21,560 nt of DNA from Nitrospirota bacterium (GCA_003229345.1 QIDN01000390.1:1-21560), one strand, 5' to 3'; positions 7,059 to 15,305 are shown, counted from the stretch's first letter. Translations and numbers: made by a program. Notes: generated by a model not told the origin, from the letters alone.

Positions 7059-7958
7059 ATGAGCCGGCCAGGGGAGAAATACTCTAAGTATTTAATTTTA
7101 TTAGCCTTAAGTTCATCTCTGCTCTTGCTGAGTGTTTTCTACCCTGTTCTCGCCGAAATTTCCAGACCCCTCAAAACTTCCGCTCTTATCAACGCCCATG
7201 GAGAATACCCCTCGTTTATTCCCAAGGGAGATATCCGGCGCTTTGCCGGGGAAACTCTGACTTATGATATCGACTTCCTTTTCTTCGAAAAGGCGGCCAC
7301 CGCAAAGGTGAGCTTTTACGAGTACAGGGGGAAATATTTTGCGACGCTGTCTGCCGAAACCAAGGGAGTGGTGGGCTTTTTCACCAATTACCGGAAACAC
7401 TTTTACAAGGCCTCATTCGATATTGTCGATCAGGGCCGGCGAGTCCAAACCAACAAATTCGAAAGAGATGTGATCGTCGGCAAGGAAAAAGAACGAACCG
7501 TTCACTTCCTGGACTATATCTCTCGAACTCACTTCTGGTTCTTGTTCAGCGGAGGGGAGCTGAAAGATCGTTCCCGTGACCCCATTCCAGAAGAGGTCGT
7601 CTATGACGACATCCTTGCATTCTTTTACAATTTCCGTAATGGGGTCTACGGAAACCTGGAAAAAGGGAAGACTTACAAAGTCGATACGGTGCCGGAAAAA
7701 GACATGAAAAATATTACCACTTATATTAGTACGGAAAAGGAGGAAGAACAATTTCGCATCAGTGAAAACCGGACCAAAAATAATGAAATGCTATTGAAGG
7801 TAACCATTCCCAAAGATGTCTTCAAAACGGAAACAGGAGAGTTGATCTTCTGGACTTCCAACCACTATATCCCTCTCGAGACCACGATCAAGGACTACCT
7901 CTTGCTGGGAGATTTGCATGGGAAACTGACCAGCGGGATACCGGGTAAATTAAAATAA
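7059..7958 (+). CDS. DUF3108 domain exported protein
   Basis: The product has 299 residues. A hydrophobic segment at about residues 12-31 (LILLALSSSLLLLSVFYPVL) with following ALA-like context acts as signal peptide or anchor. The domain begins near residue 62 with GETLTYDIDFLFFEKAATAKVSF, the characteristic opening of DUF3108. It ends with TGELIFWTSNHYIPLETTIKDY..LGDLHGKLT, the family's usual last strands. The family is thought to be periplasmic beta-sheet proteins, possibly lipid- or envelope-related, with no proven function. No Shine-Dalgarno is visible before the ATG at 7059. The gene is divergent from clpS, and its end faces the minus-strand gene at 8001. Confidence 0.8.
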   Translation: MSRPGEKYSKYLILLALSSSLLLLSVFYPVLAEISRPLKTSALINAHGEYPSFIPKGDIRRFAGETLTYDIDFLFFEKAATAKVSFYEYRGKYFATLSAETKGVVGFFTNYRKHFYKASFDIVDQGRRVQTNKFERDVIVGKEKERTVHFLDYISRTHFWFLFSGGELKDRSRDPIPEEVVYDDILAFFYNFRNGVYGNLEKGKTYKVDTVPEKDMKNITTYISTEKEEEQFRISENRTKNNEMLLKVTIPKDVFKTETGELIFWTSNHYIPLETTIKDYLLLGDLHGKLTSGIPGKLK

Positions 7959-8000
7959 TCCACTGCTCCCCTATTCCTTCCAATCCTCAAGTCCGGTTTT

Positions 8001-8345
8001 TTAAACATCCCAGGTCGGTAACGGCGGGTCCTGCCAGATATTAACCTCCGATGTTTCATCCAACGTCACCGCACCAAAAACTACAGAATATGGCGCCGTG
8101 TGTTCGCAATCGTAATCCACTTTCATTTTGCGGATATCCCATTGGCCGGATTCAGGCCCCACCAGCGTCAACGAGTGGGCAAAACTACCAATCTCGAATC
8201 CGCCGGTAAAGGTTTTTCCCTGCGCCACTCCGCCCTGGGTATCTTCCAAGGGCATTTTATGGTTATTGATGGTGAAATGGACCGGCAGATCGGTTCCCGT
8301 CTCTCCAGTTTCTATTTCGATATTGAATCGGTTCAGCTTGGGCAT
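8001..8345 (-). CDS. Unknown 114-residue protein in an operon with the Nfu gene
   Basis: I do not recognise the family. The sequence is rich in beta-branched and polar residues, has no signal peptide or membrane segment, a single cysteine (DYDCEHT) and a proline-rich end (QDPPLPTWDV). This suggests a small soluble beta-sheet protein. The ATG at 8345 is preceded by AGAGGAT, which overlaps the stop codon of the upstream Nfu gene (8356-8354). The 8-bp spacing indicates co-transcription and probably coupled translation. The context hints at a role beside Fe-S cluster delivery, but nothing in the sequence itself shows it. Confidence 0.75.
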   Translation of the reverse strand: MPKLNRFNIEIETGETGTDLPVHFTINNHKMPLEDTQGGVAQGKTFTGGFEIGSFAHSLTLVGPESGQWDIRKMKVDYDCEHTAPYSVVFGAVTLDETSEVNIWQDPPLPTWDV

Positions 8346-8353
8346 GGGATCCT

Positions 8354-9136
8354 CTAACGGTAATAGGGATTCAAACCACCGGCGTGGTCGGTTTCATCAT
8401 AAATAGCGCCGACATAGGGCACGGCTTTCCTAAAGGCGCTGTGGATCCCCTGTTTCAGTGTCAGGTCTGCCGCACTGCACCCCTGGCATCCCCCGCCCAT
8501 TTGAATGGTCACGGTGTTGCCCGTGATCGCCGTGAGGGTAATTTTGCCACCGTGTCCGGCGACTCCGGGATTGACCTCGGTATCAATCACCTTCTGAATC
8601 TCTTCCTGCACCACCTGCTCGGAAGGAATCTTTGCGATGATATCCTTTGACACCAAGTCTGCCCCCGCTTCCAGTGTCCTCCGCAGTGCGCCTCCTACTT
8701 CCTTCGCGAGGGCTTCCCAATCGGACACCCCCTTGGCTCCCGTTTTGGTGACCACAGCAGTGGAATCGTGGATCAATACCGTTTCGACGGAATCAACGCT
8801 GAAGACCGACTCAGCCAAGGGAGAACCCGCCGCCTCTTCAAAATTCGAAAACAACCAGGAATGCCCTTTGAACAAAGGACGATTCACCATAAGCTTGCAT
8901 TGCTCATTATCCCGCGAAGGCTCGGCTTTAATCAGGATTTGATCGGACGGACCACTCGCCTCCGCCTCTTCGATAACAACCGGAGCCTGAATCACTCTGC
9001 GACGGACTGGCGGCTCCTCGGCAAAAGCACTTGGAGAATCTGACGGCTTTGGGCTTTCGCTCACCGCTTCCCCCGCCTGCTGTACTTTGGAGTCCGACCC
9101 CGAAAACATTTGCGATAACTTCTTAAGAACTGACAT
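8354..9136 (-). CDS. nfu: Nfu-type Fe-S cluster scaffold/carrier (Nfu_N plus NifU C-terminal domain)
   Basis: The product has 260 residues. Residues 1-62 form a low-complexity, Ser/Pro/Glu/Ala-rich extension. Residues 66-155 match the Nfu N-terminal domain (QILIKAEPSRDNEQCKLMVN, EEAAGSPLAESVFSVDSVETV). Residues 175-250 are the NifU C-terminal domain with the cluster-binding C217-x-x-C220 in MGGGCQGCSAADLTLKQGI. Such proteins bind a [4Fe-4S] or [2Fe-2S] cluster, usually between two subunits, and hand it to client enzymes. I chose the ATG at 9136 because AAGGAG lies 8 bases before it; a GTG at 9145 in frame is immediately next to that ribosome site. The disordered extension is longer than in most Nfu proteins. 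Clients encoded in this window could include the siroheme reductase and the NuoE/NuoG subunits. Confidence 0.88.
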   Translation of the reverse strand: MSVLKKLSQMFSGSDSKVQQAGEAVSESPKPSDSPSAFAEEPPVRRRVIQAPVVIEEAEASGPSDQILIKAEPSRDNEQCKLMVNRPLFKGHSWLFSNFEEAAGSPLAESVFSVDSVETVLIHDSTAVVTKTGAKGVSDWEALAKEVGGALRRTLEAGADLVSKDIIAKIPSEQVVQEEIQKVIDTEVNPGVAGHGGKITLTAITGNTVTIQMGGGCQGCSAADLTLKQGIHSAFRKAVPYVGAIYDETDHAGGLNPYYR

Positions 9137-9394
9137 ATATAACACTCCTTGATTGCCGGATACGAATACCCGGGCGAATTCAATTACTGTAAAGATCGTA
9201 CCCTATTAACCGCATTGCAAAAAGACCGGAATCATTTCTGCAAAGAACCCCGCTTCCCACAGATCAATAAATTACATCAAATAATATACTCTAACTATAT
9301 ATTTTTAAATATAAAATATTGAATACAAAATTCGACTTTTAGAAAGCAAACTACAGGGTTCATTACCCGGCAAGGGAAGTATTTTCCAAGGTCG
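9137..9394. other. Intergenic region with an AT-rich core
   Basis: This 258-bp gap lies upstream of the Nfu gene and downstream of yraN, both on the minus strand. Its core, about 9265-9335, is almost pure A/T with runs such as TATATATTTTTAAATATAA, and could be a promoter UP element or a bent region. I see no convincing -35/-10 pair, RNA gene or open reading frame in it. Confidence 0.4.
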
Positions 9395-9766
9395 TTAAAG
9401 CCGGAAGGCGTCCTGGACGAGTTCGATTTCCCAGGTTTTGGGTTTGTCAGGATCACCTTTAATCCCCACCACGTCGAACCGGCAGTCGCGGTTTTCGACC
9501 CGGTGCTGGATCATGAACCCCTTGGCGACCTGGCCGATTTTTCTTTGCTTGCGCGGAGTCACCGCCTCCAGCGGTTCCCCATATTCCGCATCGGCCCGGG
9601 ATTTGACTTCGACAAACACCAGCACTTGATCGTGCTGCGCGACGATATCGATCTCCCCGGATTTGTTGCGATAGTTTTTCTCGATGATCCGGTATCCCTG
9701 CTTCTTCAGAAACTTGATCGCCGCCTTCTCGCCTTCCTTGCCAAAATGTAAACGCTCCTGTGTCAC
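9395..9766 (-). CDS. yraN: UPF0102 / YraN family endonuclease-like protein
   Basis: The product has 123 residues from a GTG at 9766. The frame is open far upstream, but residues before the GTG do not look like protein and overlap the divergent membrane-protein gene. GGGAG lies 9 bases before the GTG. The sequence shows the family core: FGKEGEKAAIKFLKKQGYRI, NYRNKSGEIDIVA and VFVEVKSR. The GEIDIVA..D and F-V-E-V-K-S-R residues form the restriction-endonuclease-like (PD-D/E-x-K) active site. YraN proteins are widespread, usually near rnhB or rsmI, and are suspected nucleases; their role is unproven. Here it is divergent from a small membrane protein, with only about 40 bp between starts. Confidence 0.9.
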   Translation of the reverse strand: MTQERLHFGKEGEKAAIKFLKKQGYRIIEKNYRNKSGEIDIVAQHDQVLVFVEVKSRADAEYGEPLEAVTPRKQRKIGQVAKGFMIQHRVENRDCRFDVVGIKGDPDKPKTWEIELVQDAFRL

Positions 9767-9805
9767 GGACTCTCTCCCGGATTGCGCAACGGATTCCCGC
9801 CTGCT

Positions 9806-10267
9806 ATGCTCTGGGCCATGATACTCGGCTGGGAAGACATTGTCGGCGGAACCTCCATACTCGCCTTTCTGATATGGCTGGGCTTTACCGGATTGTTTTA
9901 TCTGGTGTGCTACCTGGCCGCTCTCAACACCCTCGACCATATCACCAAAAACAGCCCGGTCAAAATCCCCCTGATGTTGGTGATCGCATCGCTGGCCGCG
10001 TTTATGATATCGATCTTCAACTACAATCCGTTGATGCTGTTTCTGTTGATGATGATCTCCAATTATTTCCGGGTCAAAAAGCTGGGCGGCCCGGACGACA
10101 AGCGGTTTCAGGATCTCACACTCAACCGGCCTCTGTTCTACACCGCCAGCTACCTGTACATCATCGCGCTCTATGGTTTCTCCGCCTGGTTCCAAAGTCC
10201 GGTGGAAGTAGGCGACCTCACCCAACCCCTCTGGAAAACCTGGTTCCCGGATATTCACGAAAATTGA
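9806..10267 (+). CDS. Small integral membrane protein of unknown function
   Basis: The product has about 153 residues and four likely membrane helices: ILAFLIWLGFTGLFYLVCYL, PLMLVIASLAAFMISIF, PLMLFLLMMIS and LFYTASYLYIIALYGFSAWF. A charged loop (RVKKLGGPDDKRFQD) lies between helices three and four. I recognise no family. The start is uncertain: ATG at 9806, ATG at 9818 and TTG at 9782 are all in frame, and none has a Shine-Dalgarno. It is divergent from yraN, and its end lies 9 bp from the convergent methyltransferase-like gene. Confidence 0.65.
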   Translation: MLWAMILGWEDIVGGTSILAFLIWLGFTGLFYLVCYLAALNTLDHITKNSPVKIPLMLVIASLAAFMISIFNYNPLMLFLLMMISNYFRVKKLGGPDDKRFQDLTLNRPLFYTASYLYIIALYGFSAWFQSPVEVGDLTQPLWKTWFPDIHEN

Positions 10268-10276
10268 AGCCGCCTG

Positions 10277-11020
10277 TCACCGCATCCTTTTTGGGAACCA
10301 CATGCCGGTTTTATTCCGGTACGCCACATATTCCTCGCCAAACTGCTCCAGCAGGGCCTTTTCTTCATAATGAATCCGGTACTGGAACCCGAACCACGCA
10401 GAGGCCAATCCGAATCCTCCCGCCCACCAGTGATGCGTGGTCAACGCGTACGCCAGGATGACAACCATCATCGCCGTATAGGAAGGATGACGTATCCAGG
10501 AATACAGTTTTTCCGTCCGCAGAGTTTGTTGTTCGCGGAAGACGATATCGAATTTGAAGGCCTGAGAGCCCAACTGGTAAACCGCCATCACCCGCATGAT
10601 CGAGCCTGCGATAAATACAGCCATAATGATTGCTAATTCAGATTGCCCCAGAGGAACACCACTCATTCGGGACACGTAGGACAATCCGATCAAAGCGACG
10701 GCAATGGGTAAAGTATGCCCCAACAGCTGCTTGACGTGTGCCCGGTCGAACGTCGCATCGGCAGGCTTTACCGTAATCACAAAGATTACCAGTTCGATGA
10801 CGCCAAACACCATATTGTGAATCGACTGCACCACGAATCGGGGCTCGATGGTCGTCTCCCATCCGATCGGAATCAAGGGCAGCAGATAAATCATCCCGAC
10901 CATAAGGATGTTGAAGTTGGTGTTAATGCACAGCGCCACCACCAACACGGCCAGATAGATCAAAAAGTTGGCCATGATCCACCAGAAAGCCCAATGCTCA
11001 ACCAGCCACACCTGATCCAT
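10277..11020 (-). CDS. Isoprenylcysteine carboxyl methyltransferase (ICMT)/PEMT-like membrane protein
   Basis: The product has about 247 residues and several membrane helices. The C-terminal part carries the conserved SAM-binding block of this family: YSWIRHPSYTAMMVVILAYAL followed by RIHYEEKALLEQFGEEYVAYRNKTGMWFP (RHP-x-Y, then E-E-x-x-L...F-G-x-E-Y-x-x-Y). Bacterial members methylate unknown lipid or small substrates; calling them protein methyltransferases would be unjustified. The N-terminal 100 residues form extra membrane helices, similar to NnrU- or MddA-like relatives. I chose the ATG at 11020; a GTG at 11026 is in frame, and AAGGGG lies shortly upstream of both. The gene stands alone between convergent and divergent neighbours. 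Confidence 0.8.
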   Translation of the reverse strand: MDQVWLVEHWAFWWIMANFLIYLAVLVVALCINTNFNILMVGMIYLLPLIPIGWETTIEPRFVVQSIHNMVFGVIELVIFVITVKPADATFDRAHVKQLLGHTLPIAVALIGLSYVSRMSGVPLGQSELAIIMAVFIAGSIMRVMAVYQLGSQAFKFDIVFREQQTLRTEKLYSWIRHPSYTAMMVVILAYALTTHHWWAGGFGLASAWFGFQYRIHYEEKALLEQFGEEYVAYRNKTGMWFPKRMR

Positions 11021-11175
11021 CCTCACCAGTCCCCTTCACTCTGTTATTTCGACCCTCTCCCCACACCACGCTCAATGCTTAATCCATTGAAATTAAAGCC
11101 AATTCCTGTATCATGAATGCAACTTGGGTTCCAGTTCCGCAGGGTATCTGAAAAATATAACCCAAAATAGTATTC

Positions 11176-11204
11176 TTGTGTTTTTTGAAATGTTTTTGTT
11201 ATAT
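11176..11204 (+). promoter_or_regulatory. Candidate promoter of the siroheme reductase gene
   Basis: TTGTGT (11176-11181) and TTATAT (11199-11204) are spaced by 17 bp in a T-rich stretch. Transcription would start near 11211 and give a leader of about 145 nt. The match to the sigma70 consensus is moderate. Confidence 0.35.
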
Positions 11205-11232
11205 GATTGGTTCATTGTAATTACTAGTTAGA

Positions 11233-11355
11233 ATCGCCGGGGCCTTTGTAAAACAGGACGTTTACCGGTATTCTCCAAACTTTAAAACGAATCGGCCGCT
11301 GACGGCAGAATGGGCCGTCGTAAGCCCCGATTTTGTAAATTAAAACAGGTTTATC
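11233..11355 (+). promoter_or_regulatory. Potentially structured 5' leader of the siroheme reductase gene
   Basis: AATC and GGGGC (11233-11236, 11240-11244) can pair with GCCCCGATT (11324-11332), closing a domain of about 80 nt. Inside it, GACGGC (11301-11306) pairs with GCCGTC (11314-11319). Alternatively, CGGCC (11293-11297) can pair with GGCCG (11313-11317), which excludes the former. A near-repeat of TTTGTAAA..ACAGG..TTTA occurs at 11246-11267 and again at 11332-11355, the second copy covering the ribosome-binding region. It does not match any riboswitch class I can recall. Folding is judged by eye only. Confidence 0.35.
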
Positions 11356-13743
11356 ATGGATTTGGAAACCCTAAACCTCCCGCCGGAGGTCAAACAGGAA
11401 ATCGAAGACTTCGCCGCCGAAGTGGAACGCCTTGAAAAAGGCGAAGTGGGTGAAGAGGATTTTAAACGGTTCCGCCTGCAACAGGGCATTTACGGACAAC
11501 GGCAGGAAGGCGTGCAGATGGTCCGCACCAAACTGCCCTTCGGCCGCATCACTTCCGACCAGCTCACCTGCCTGGCCGATTTCGGAAAAAACTACTCCAA
11601 CGGGATTCTGCACGTGACCACCCGGCAGGATATCCAGTTTCATTACGTCAAAATCAAAGATGTACCCCAAGGCCTTCAGGATTTGGCGGAACACGGACTG
11701 ACCTCCCGCGAAGCCTGCGGCAACACCGTCCGCAACGTCACTGCCTGCCACAAAGCCGGCACCTGCAAAGAGGAGAAATTCGATGTCACTCCCTACGCGG
11801 GAGCGGTATCCAAATATTTACTTCGACATCCGTTGACGCAAAACCTGGCACGCAAATTTAAAATCAGCCTCGGCGGATGCAAAGGCTGTGGCTTGGGACC
11901 GATTCACGATATCGGCATGAACGCTGAGATCAAGGATGGGGTTCGCGGCTTCAAGGTCATCATAGGCGGCGGCTTAGGCTCCTCTCCCCATCTGGCACAA
12001 CTCTTATCGGAATTTGTTCCTGCCGACCAAATACTGCAAACCTGCGAAGCGATTGTTCAGGTCTTCGACCAACACGGCGACAAACGCAACCGCAACAAAG
12101 CCCGTTTCAAGTTTGTCGTGGAAAAATACGGCGTCGAAAAAGTGCGCACGCTTGTGCAGGAAGAATTTGAAAAGTTGAAGGGCACTCAATACCCCGCAAT
12201 CGAAATTCCCGAAGAGGCCATTCCAAATATCCCGAAGTTTTCGACCAATGGGGATATGGAATCGGATAACGATTTCATTCAGTGGAAGACGCGTAACGCC
12301 TACGAGCAGAAGCAGAGCGGATTTTACAACGTGCACATCAAATTACAGTTGGGCGACCTGACTCACGACGAGGCTCGGGCCATCAGCAAAATCGCTTCCG
12401 ATTACGCCGGTGGCATTCTCGTTTGCACCGTGTTTCAGAACCTCATGATCCCGTGGGTGAAACCGGAAGCCTTCGGCCCGGTTTACAATGCTCTTAAAAA
12501 AATCGGCCTGCACAAAGCCGGAACCGAAGAGTTAAAGGATATGACGAGTTGCCCCGGCTCCGAGACCTGCAATCTGGGTATCACGCACTCGCGGGGATTG
12601 ATCAACAAACTGACCGAGGACGTGGACAACGCAACCACCGATTCGACCGATCTGGATCACATCACCATCAAAGCCAGCGGTTGCCCGAACTCCTGCGGTC
12701 AGCATCACATTGCGTCCATCGGTTTTGCCGGTTCCGCGAAAAAAGTTAACGGCGTTCTCGCCCCGCATTACGAAATGATGATGGGCGGCCGCATCACCGA
12801 AGACGGAGCCGTTTTCGGCACCAACGTCATCAAACTGCCGGCAAAAAATGCTGCCAACGCAGTACGCCGCTCCGTTGACGCCTATAAGAAAGACAAGCAG
12901 GACAACGAATCATTTGTGCAGTTCTTCGACCGGGTCGGTAAAGGTTACTTCTCCAATCTGCTGATCGATTTGAAGGAACTGCCCGATATCGAATCGTCAC
13001 CCCAATCGTATATTGATTTCCACGCGACCAAAGCTTTTTCACTGGACGACCGGGGACAGGGCGAATGCGCCGGAGCGGTGACGGATATGATCTCCGACCA
13101 CCTGTCCGAAGCCGAGCGCGCCCTTTTTCAATCGACTCGAGCCTTTGAAAAGAACCAATTTGCCGAAACGGTCCGCCAGGCCAACCGGTCGATCGCTTCC
13201 TCCGCTCGCGCTTTGCTGGTGACCGAGGGCATGGATTTTACCGACAACGTGGAAACCCTGAGCAAGTTTGAATCGCTGATCGTCGAAACCGGCATCGTTT
13301 CCGAAAAACACGCCGGCGTCACGGAGCGCTATCAGGAAGATCCTGAACAGGCCGACAACGCCAAGGCGAAGGTTATGCTGGACGAAGCACAGGCATTGGT
13401 GGACGAATGTCGGAAAGCCAACGATAAGATGCAGTCGGACAAATCGCTCCGCATCCGTGTCGGTTCCAAGGGCAATATCCCCGAAGAGCAGTCCGGCAAC
13501 GGTAGCGCCGATGCGGCTGACGCCATCCAGTCTATCGATCTGCTGGGTGTCAAATGCCCCTTCAATTACGTCAAAACAAAACTCAAGCTGGAGACCATGC
13601 AATCGGGTCAGCGCCTTGAGGTTCTTCTGGACGACGGCGAACCTGCCACCAACGTCCCCCGGAGCGTCCAGAATGACGGGCATAAACTACTGTCCCATGT
13701 GGAAGAAAACGGACACCACAAAATCATCATTGAAAAAGCATAA
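11356..13743 (+). CDS. Siroheme/[4Fe-4S] sulfite (or nitrite) reductase fused to a C-terminal TusA-like domain
   Basis: The product has 795 residues. Residues 1-520 are a complete assimilatory-type reductase: two ferredoxin-like half domains (TTRQDIQFHY at 88-97) and two siroheme/Fe-S halves. The cluster and siroheme ligands are Cys399 and Cys405 (TSCPGSETC, C-x5-C) and Cys443 and Cys447 (SGCPNSC, C-x3-C). The first half also keeps GGCKGCG (173-179). Residues about 580-690 form a helical segment that may be HEPN-like. Residues 724-795 are a TusA/SirA-like sulfur-carrier domain with its cysteine, Cys734, in GVKCPFNYVKTKLKLE. The family reduces sulfite to sulfide or nitrite to ammonia with six electrons, usually from ferredoxin. 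The TusA fusion favours sulfur rather than nitrogen chemistry. It heads a plus-strand run with yicC 11 bp downstream. Confidence 0.9.
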   Translation: MDLETLNLPPEVKQEIEDFAAEVERLEKGEVGEEDFKRFRLQQGIYGQRQEGVQMVRTKLPFGRITSDQLTCLADFGKNYSNGILHVTTRQDIQFHYVKIKDVPQGLQDLAEHGLTSREACGNTVRNVTACHKAGTCKEEKFDVTPYAGAVSKYLLRHPLTQNLARKFKISLGGCKGCGLGPIHDIGMNAEIKDGVRGFKVIIGGGLGSSPHLAQLLSEFVPADQILQTCEAIVQVFDQHGDKRNRNKARFKFVVEKYGVEKVRTLVQEEFEKLKGTQYPAIEIPEEAIPNIPKFSTNGDMESDNDFIQWKTRNAYEQKQSGFYNVHIKLQLGDLTHDEARAISKIASDYAGGILVCTVFQNLMIPWVKPEAFGPVYNALKKIGLHKAGTEELKDMTSCPGSETCNLGITHSRGLINKLTEDVDNATTDSTDLDHITIKASGCPNSCGQHHIASIGFAGSAKKVNGVLAPHYEMMMGGRITEDGAVFGTNVIKLPAKNAANAVRRSVDAYKKDKQDNESFVQFFDRVGKGYFSNLLIDLKELPDIESSPQSYIDFHATKAFSLDDRGQGECAGAVTDMISDHLSEAERALFQSTRAFEKNQFAETVRQANRSIASSARALLVTEGMDFTDNVETLSKFESLIVETGIVSEKHAGVTERYQEDPEQADNAKAKVMLDEAQALVDECRKANDKMQSDKSLRIRVGSKGNIPEEQSGNGSADAADAIQSIDLLGVKCPFNYVKTKLKLETMQSGQRLEVLLDDGEPATNVPRSVQNDGHKLLSHVEENGHHKIIIEKA

Positions 13744-13754
13744 CAAAGGGCGGA

Positions 13755-14636
13755 ATGCTTAACAGTATGACTGGTTACGGCCGGTCGGAAAAACAAAATG
13801 GAGCTTTCGCCTGCAAGGCGGAAGTCCGTTCCGTCAACAACCGCTTCATCGAAGTCAATACCCGCCTGCCCAAATTTCTGTCCGCACTGGAACTACCTCT
13901 CAAAAAACTTATCAAGTCCAAATGCGCACGAGGTTCGTTCGACCTGTTCCTAACCCTGGAAAAAGAAGATGCGGCCGGTGCCGATCTCGAAATCAAACCC
14001 AACCTGGGCCTTGCGACTCAATACTTCGAGGCCTTTAAGAAAATCAAAGATGAACTCGGTCTGGCGGGTGACATGCCCATCGAAGCCCTGCTGGGTGTGA
14101 AAGACATTATCAAAACAGAGCCGTTGACTCTCGACACGTCTCAGGAAGAGATGATTCTGGAAACGGTGGAAGATGCTCTGTCGGCTCTGATAAAAATGCG
14201 GCAGGAGGAAGGCAACAATCTGCAAAGGGACCTTGCCGGCCGGTTGCAGGAGATTCATCAATTGGCGCAAAAAATCCAGGAACGCCAACCCGTCGTGCTG
14301 GAAGAATATCGTAACCGTCTTAAAGATAAAATCAAAACACTGACCGAAGGAATGGAATTGGACGAAACCCGCCTGGCACAGGAAACTGCCCTGATGGCAG
14401 ACCGGTGTGATATTTCGGAGGAAATCACCCGGCTGGAAAGCCATTTTGAGCAATTCAACAGCATGTTTGAAAAAGCCGGACCGATTGGCCGGAAGATGGA
14501 GTTCATCACCCAGGAAATCAACCGGGAAACCAATACCATCGGTTCCAAATCAGTAGACTTTCAGGTTTCGCAGAACGTGATCGAGATCAAGAGTCTTCTG
14601 GAAAAAATCAGGGAACAAATCCAGAACATCGAATAG
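13755..14636 (+). CDS. yicC: YicC family endoribonuclease
   Basis: The product has 293 residues, the normal family length. Both signatures are intact: the N-terminal MLNSMTGYGRSE (family M-I-x-S-M-T-G/A-Y/F-x-R) and the C-terminal DUF1732 block ITRLESHFEQF...GRKMEFITQEINRETNTIGSKS. YicC of E. coli has been reported as an RNA-cleaving enzyme that acts on a small RNA. The ATG follows AAAGGG by a few bases and lies 11 bp after the reductase stop, so co-transcription is likely. Guanylate kinase follows 42 bp later, the very common yicC-gmk pairing. The remA/DUF370 gene often found between them is absent here. Confidence 0.95.
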   Translation: MLNSMTGYGRSEKQNGAFACKAEVRSVNNRFIEVNTRLPKFLSALELPLKKLIKSKCARGSFDLFLTLEKEDAAGADLEIKPNLGLATQYFEAFKKIKDELGLAGDMPIEALLGVKDIIKTEPLTLDTSQEEMILETVEDALSALIKMRQEEGNNLQRDLAGRLQEIHQLAQKIQERQPVVLEEYRNRLKDKIKTLTEGMELDETRLAQETALMADRCDISEEITRLESHFEQFNSMFEKAGPIGRKMEFITQEINRETNTIGSKSVDFQVSQNVIEIKSLLEKIREQIQNIE

Positions 14637-14678
14637 AACCGCCCCTGGCCGGGCGAATTTCAACAACCTCACCTTTCT

Positions 14679-15305
14679 ATGGCTCAAAAAGGATTACCTA
14701 TCATCATCTCAGCACCCTCCGGCGCCGGCAAAACGACCCTCTGCCAGGCCCTGAAGAAACGGTTGCCCGATCTCAATTTTTCCGTATCACACACCACACG
14801 ACCGCCACGCGAAAACGAACAGGATGGAGTGGATTATCATTTCATTACCAAGAAAAAGTTCATGGAGATGACCGACCGCGACGAATTTCTGGAGTGGGCT
14901 CAAATTCACGGCAACTATTACGGAACGGCCCGCAAAAATATCACAGACACCCTGCAAAAAGGGAAAGATCTCGTACTCGAACTGGATATTCAAGGGGTGG
15001 AGACCCTGCGTAATCTAAAATACCGGGGAGTTTATATTTTCATTCTGCCCCCCTCCATGGAGGAACTCGAAAAGCGATTGACGGGACGCGGAACGGAATC
15101 GGACAACCAGATCAAACAACGCCTCGAAGCAGGCAAAAAAGAAATGGCCAAAAGCCGTCTCTATGATTATGCCGTGACCAATACGAATGTCGACGAGTCG
15201 GTGGGTACTATGCTTGCTATCATCCATGCTGAAAAAAAACGGATGAGCCGTTACCAACCCGATTGTCCGGAAATCCGGAAAATCATTGAATCGGGAACCG
15301 CCTGA
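14679..15305 (+). CDS. gmk: Guanylate kinase
   Basis: The product has 208 residues and phosphorylates GMP to GDP with ATP. The P-loop SAPSGAGKTT lies at 11-20 with Lys18. The GMP-binding residues are in SVSHTTRPPRENEQDGVDYHF and EFLEWAQIHGNYYGT, and ELDIQG and the lid region LTGRGTESDNQIKQRL are all present. Length is typical. The ribosome site before ATG 14679 is weak. The stop TGA at 15303-15305 is separated by only two bases from the hisC ATG, indicating coupled translation. Confidence 0.97.
   Translation: MAQKGLPIIISAPSGAGKTTLCQALKKRLPDLNFSVSHTTRPPRENEQDGVDYHFITKKKFMEMTDRDEFLEWAQIHGNYYGTARKNITDTLQKGKDLVLELDIQGVETLRNLKYRGVYIFILPPSMEELEKRLTGRGTESDNQIKQRLEAGKKEMAKSRLYDYAVTNTNVDESVGTMLAIIHAEKKRMSRYQPDCPEIRKIIESGTA

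Noticed and set aside
9265..9335. AT-rich stretch as a replication origin or attachment site
   Set aside because: There are no DnaA-box clusters, direct repeats or integrase gene nearby; ordinary promoter-region AT richness explains it.
9767..10258. Long minus-strand frame continuing upstream of yraN (287 residues in all)
   Set aside because: The upstream part has an artificial-looking His/Gln/Val-rich composition and lies opposite the clear membrane-protein gene at 9806-10267. The GTG at 9766 with a GGGAG ribosome site gives a standard-length YraN.
13039..13683. 214-residue open frame on the minus strand inside the reductase gene
   Set aside because: It is fully antisense to the conserved reductase-TusA gene, has no recognisable motif and no ribosome site, and such shadow frames are common here because of codon bias.
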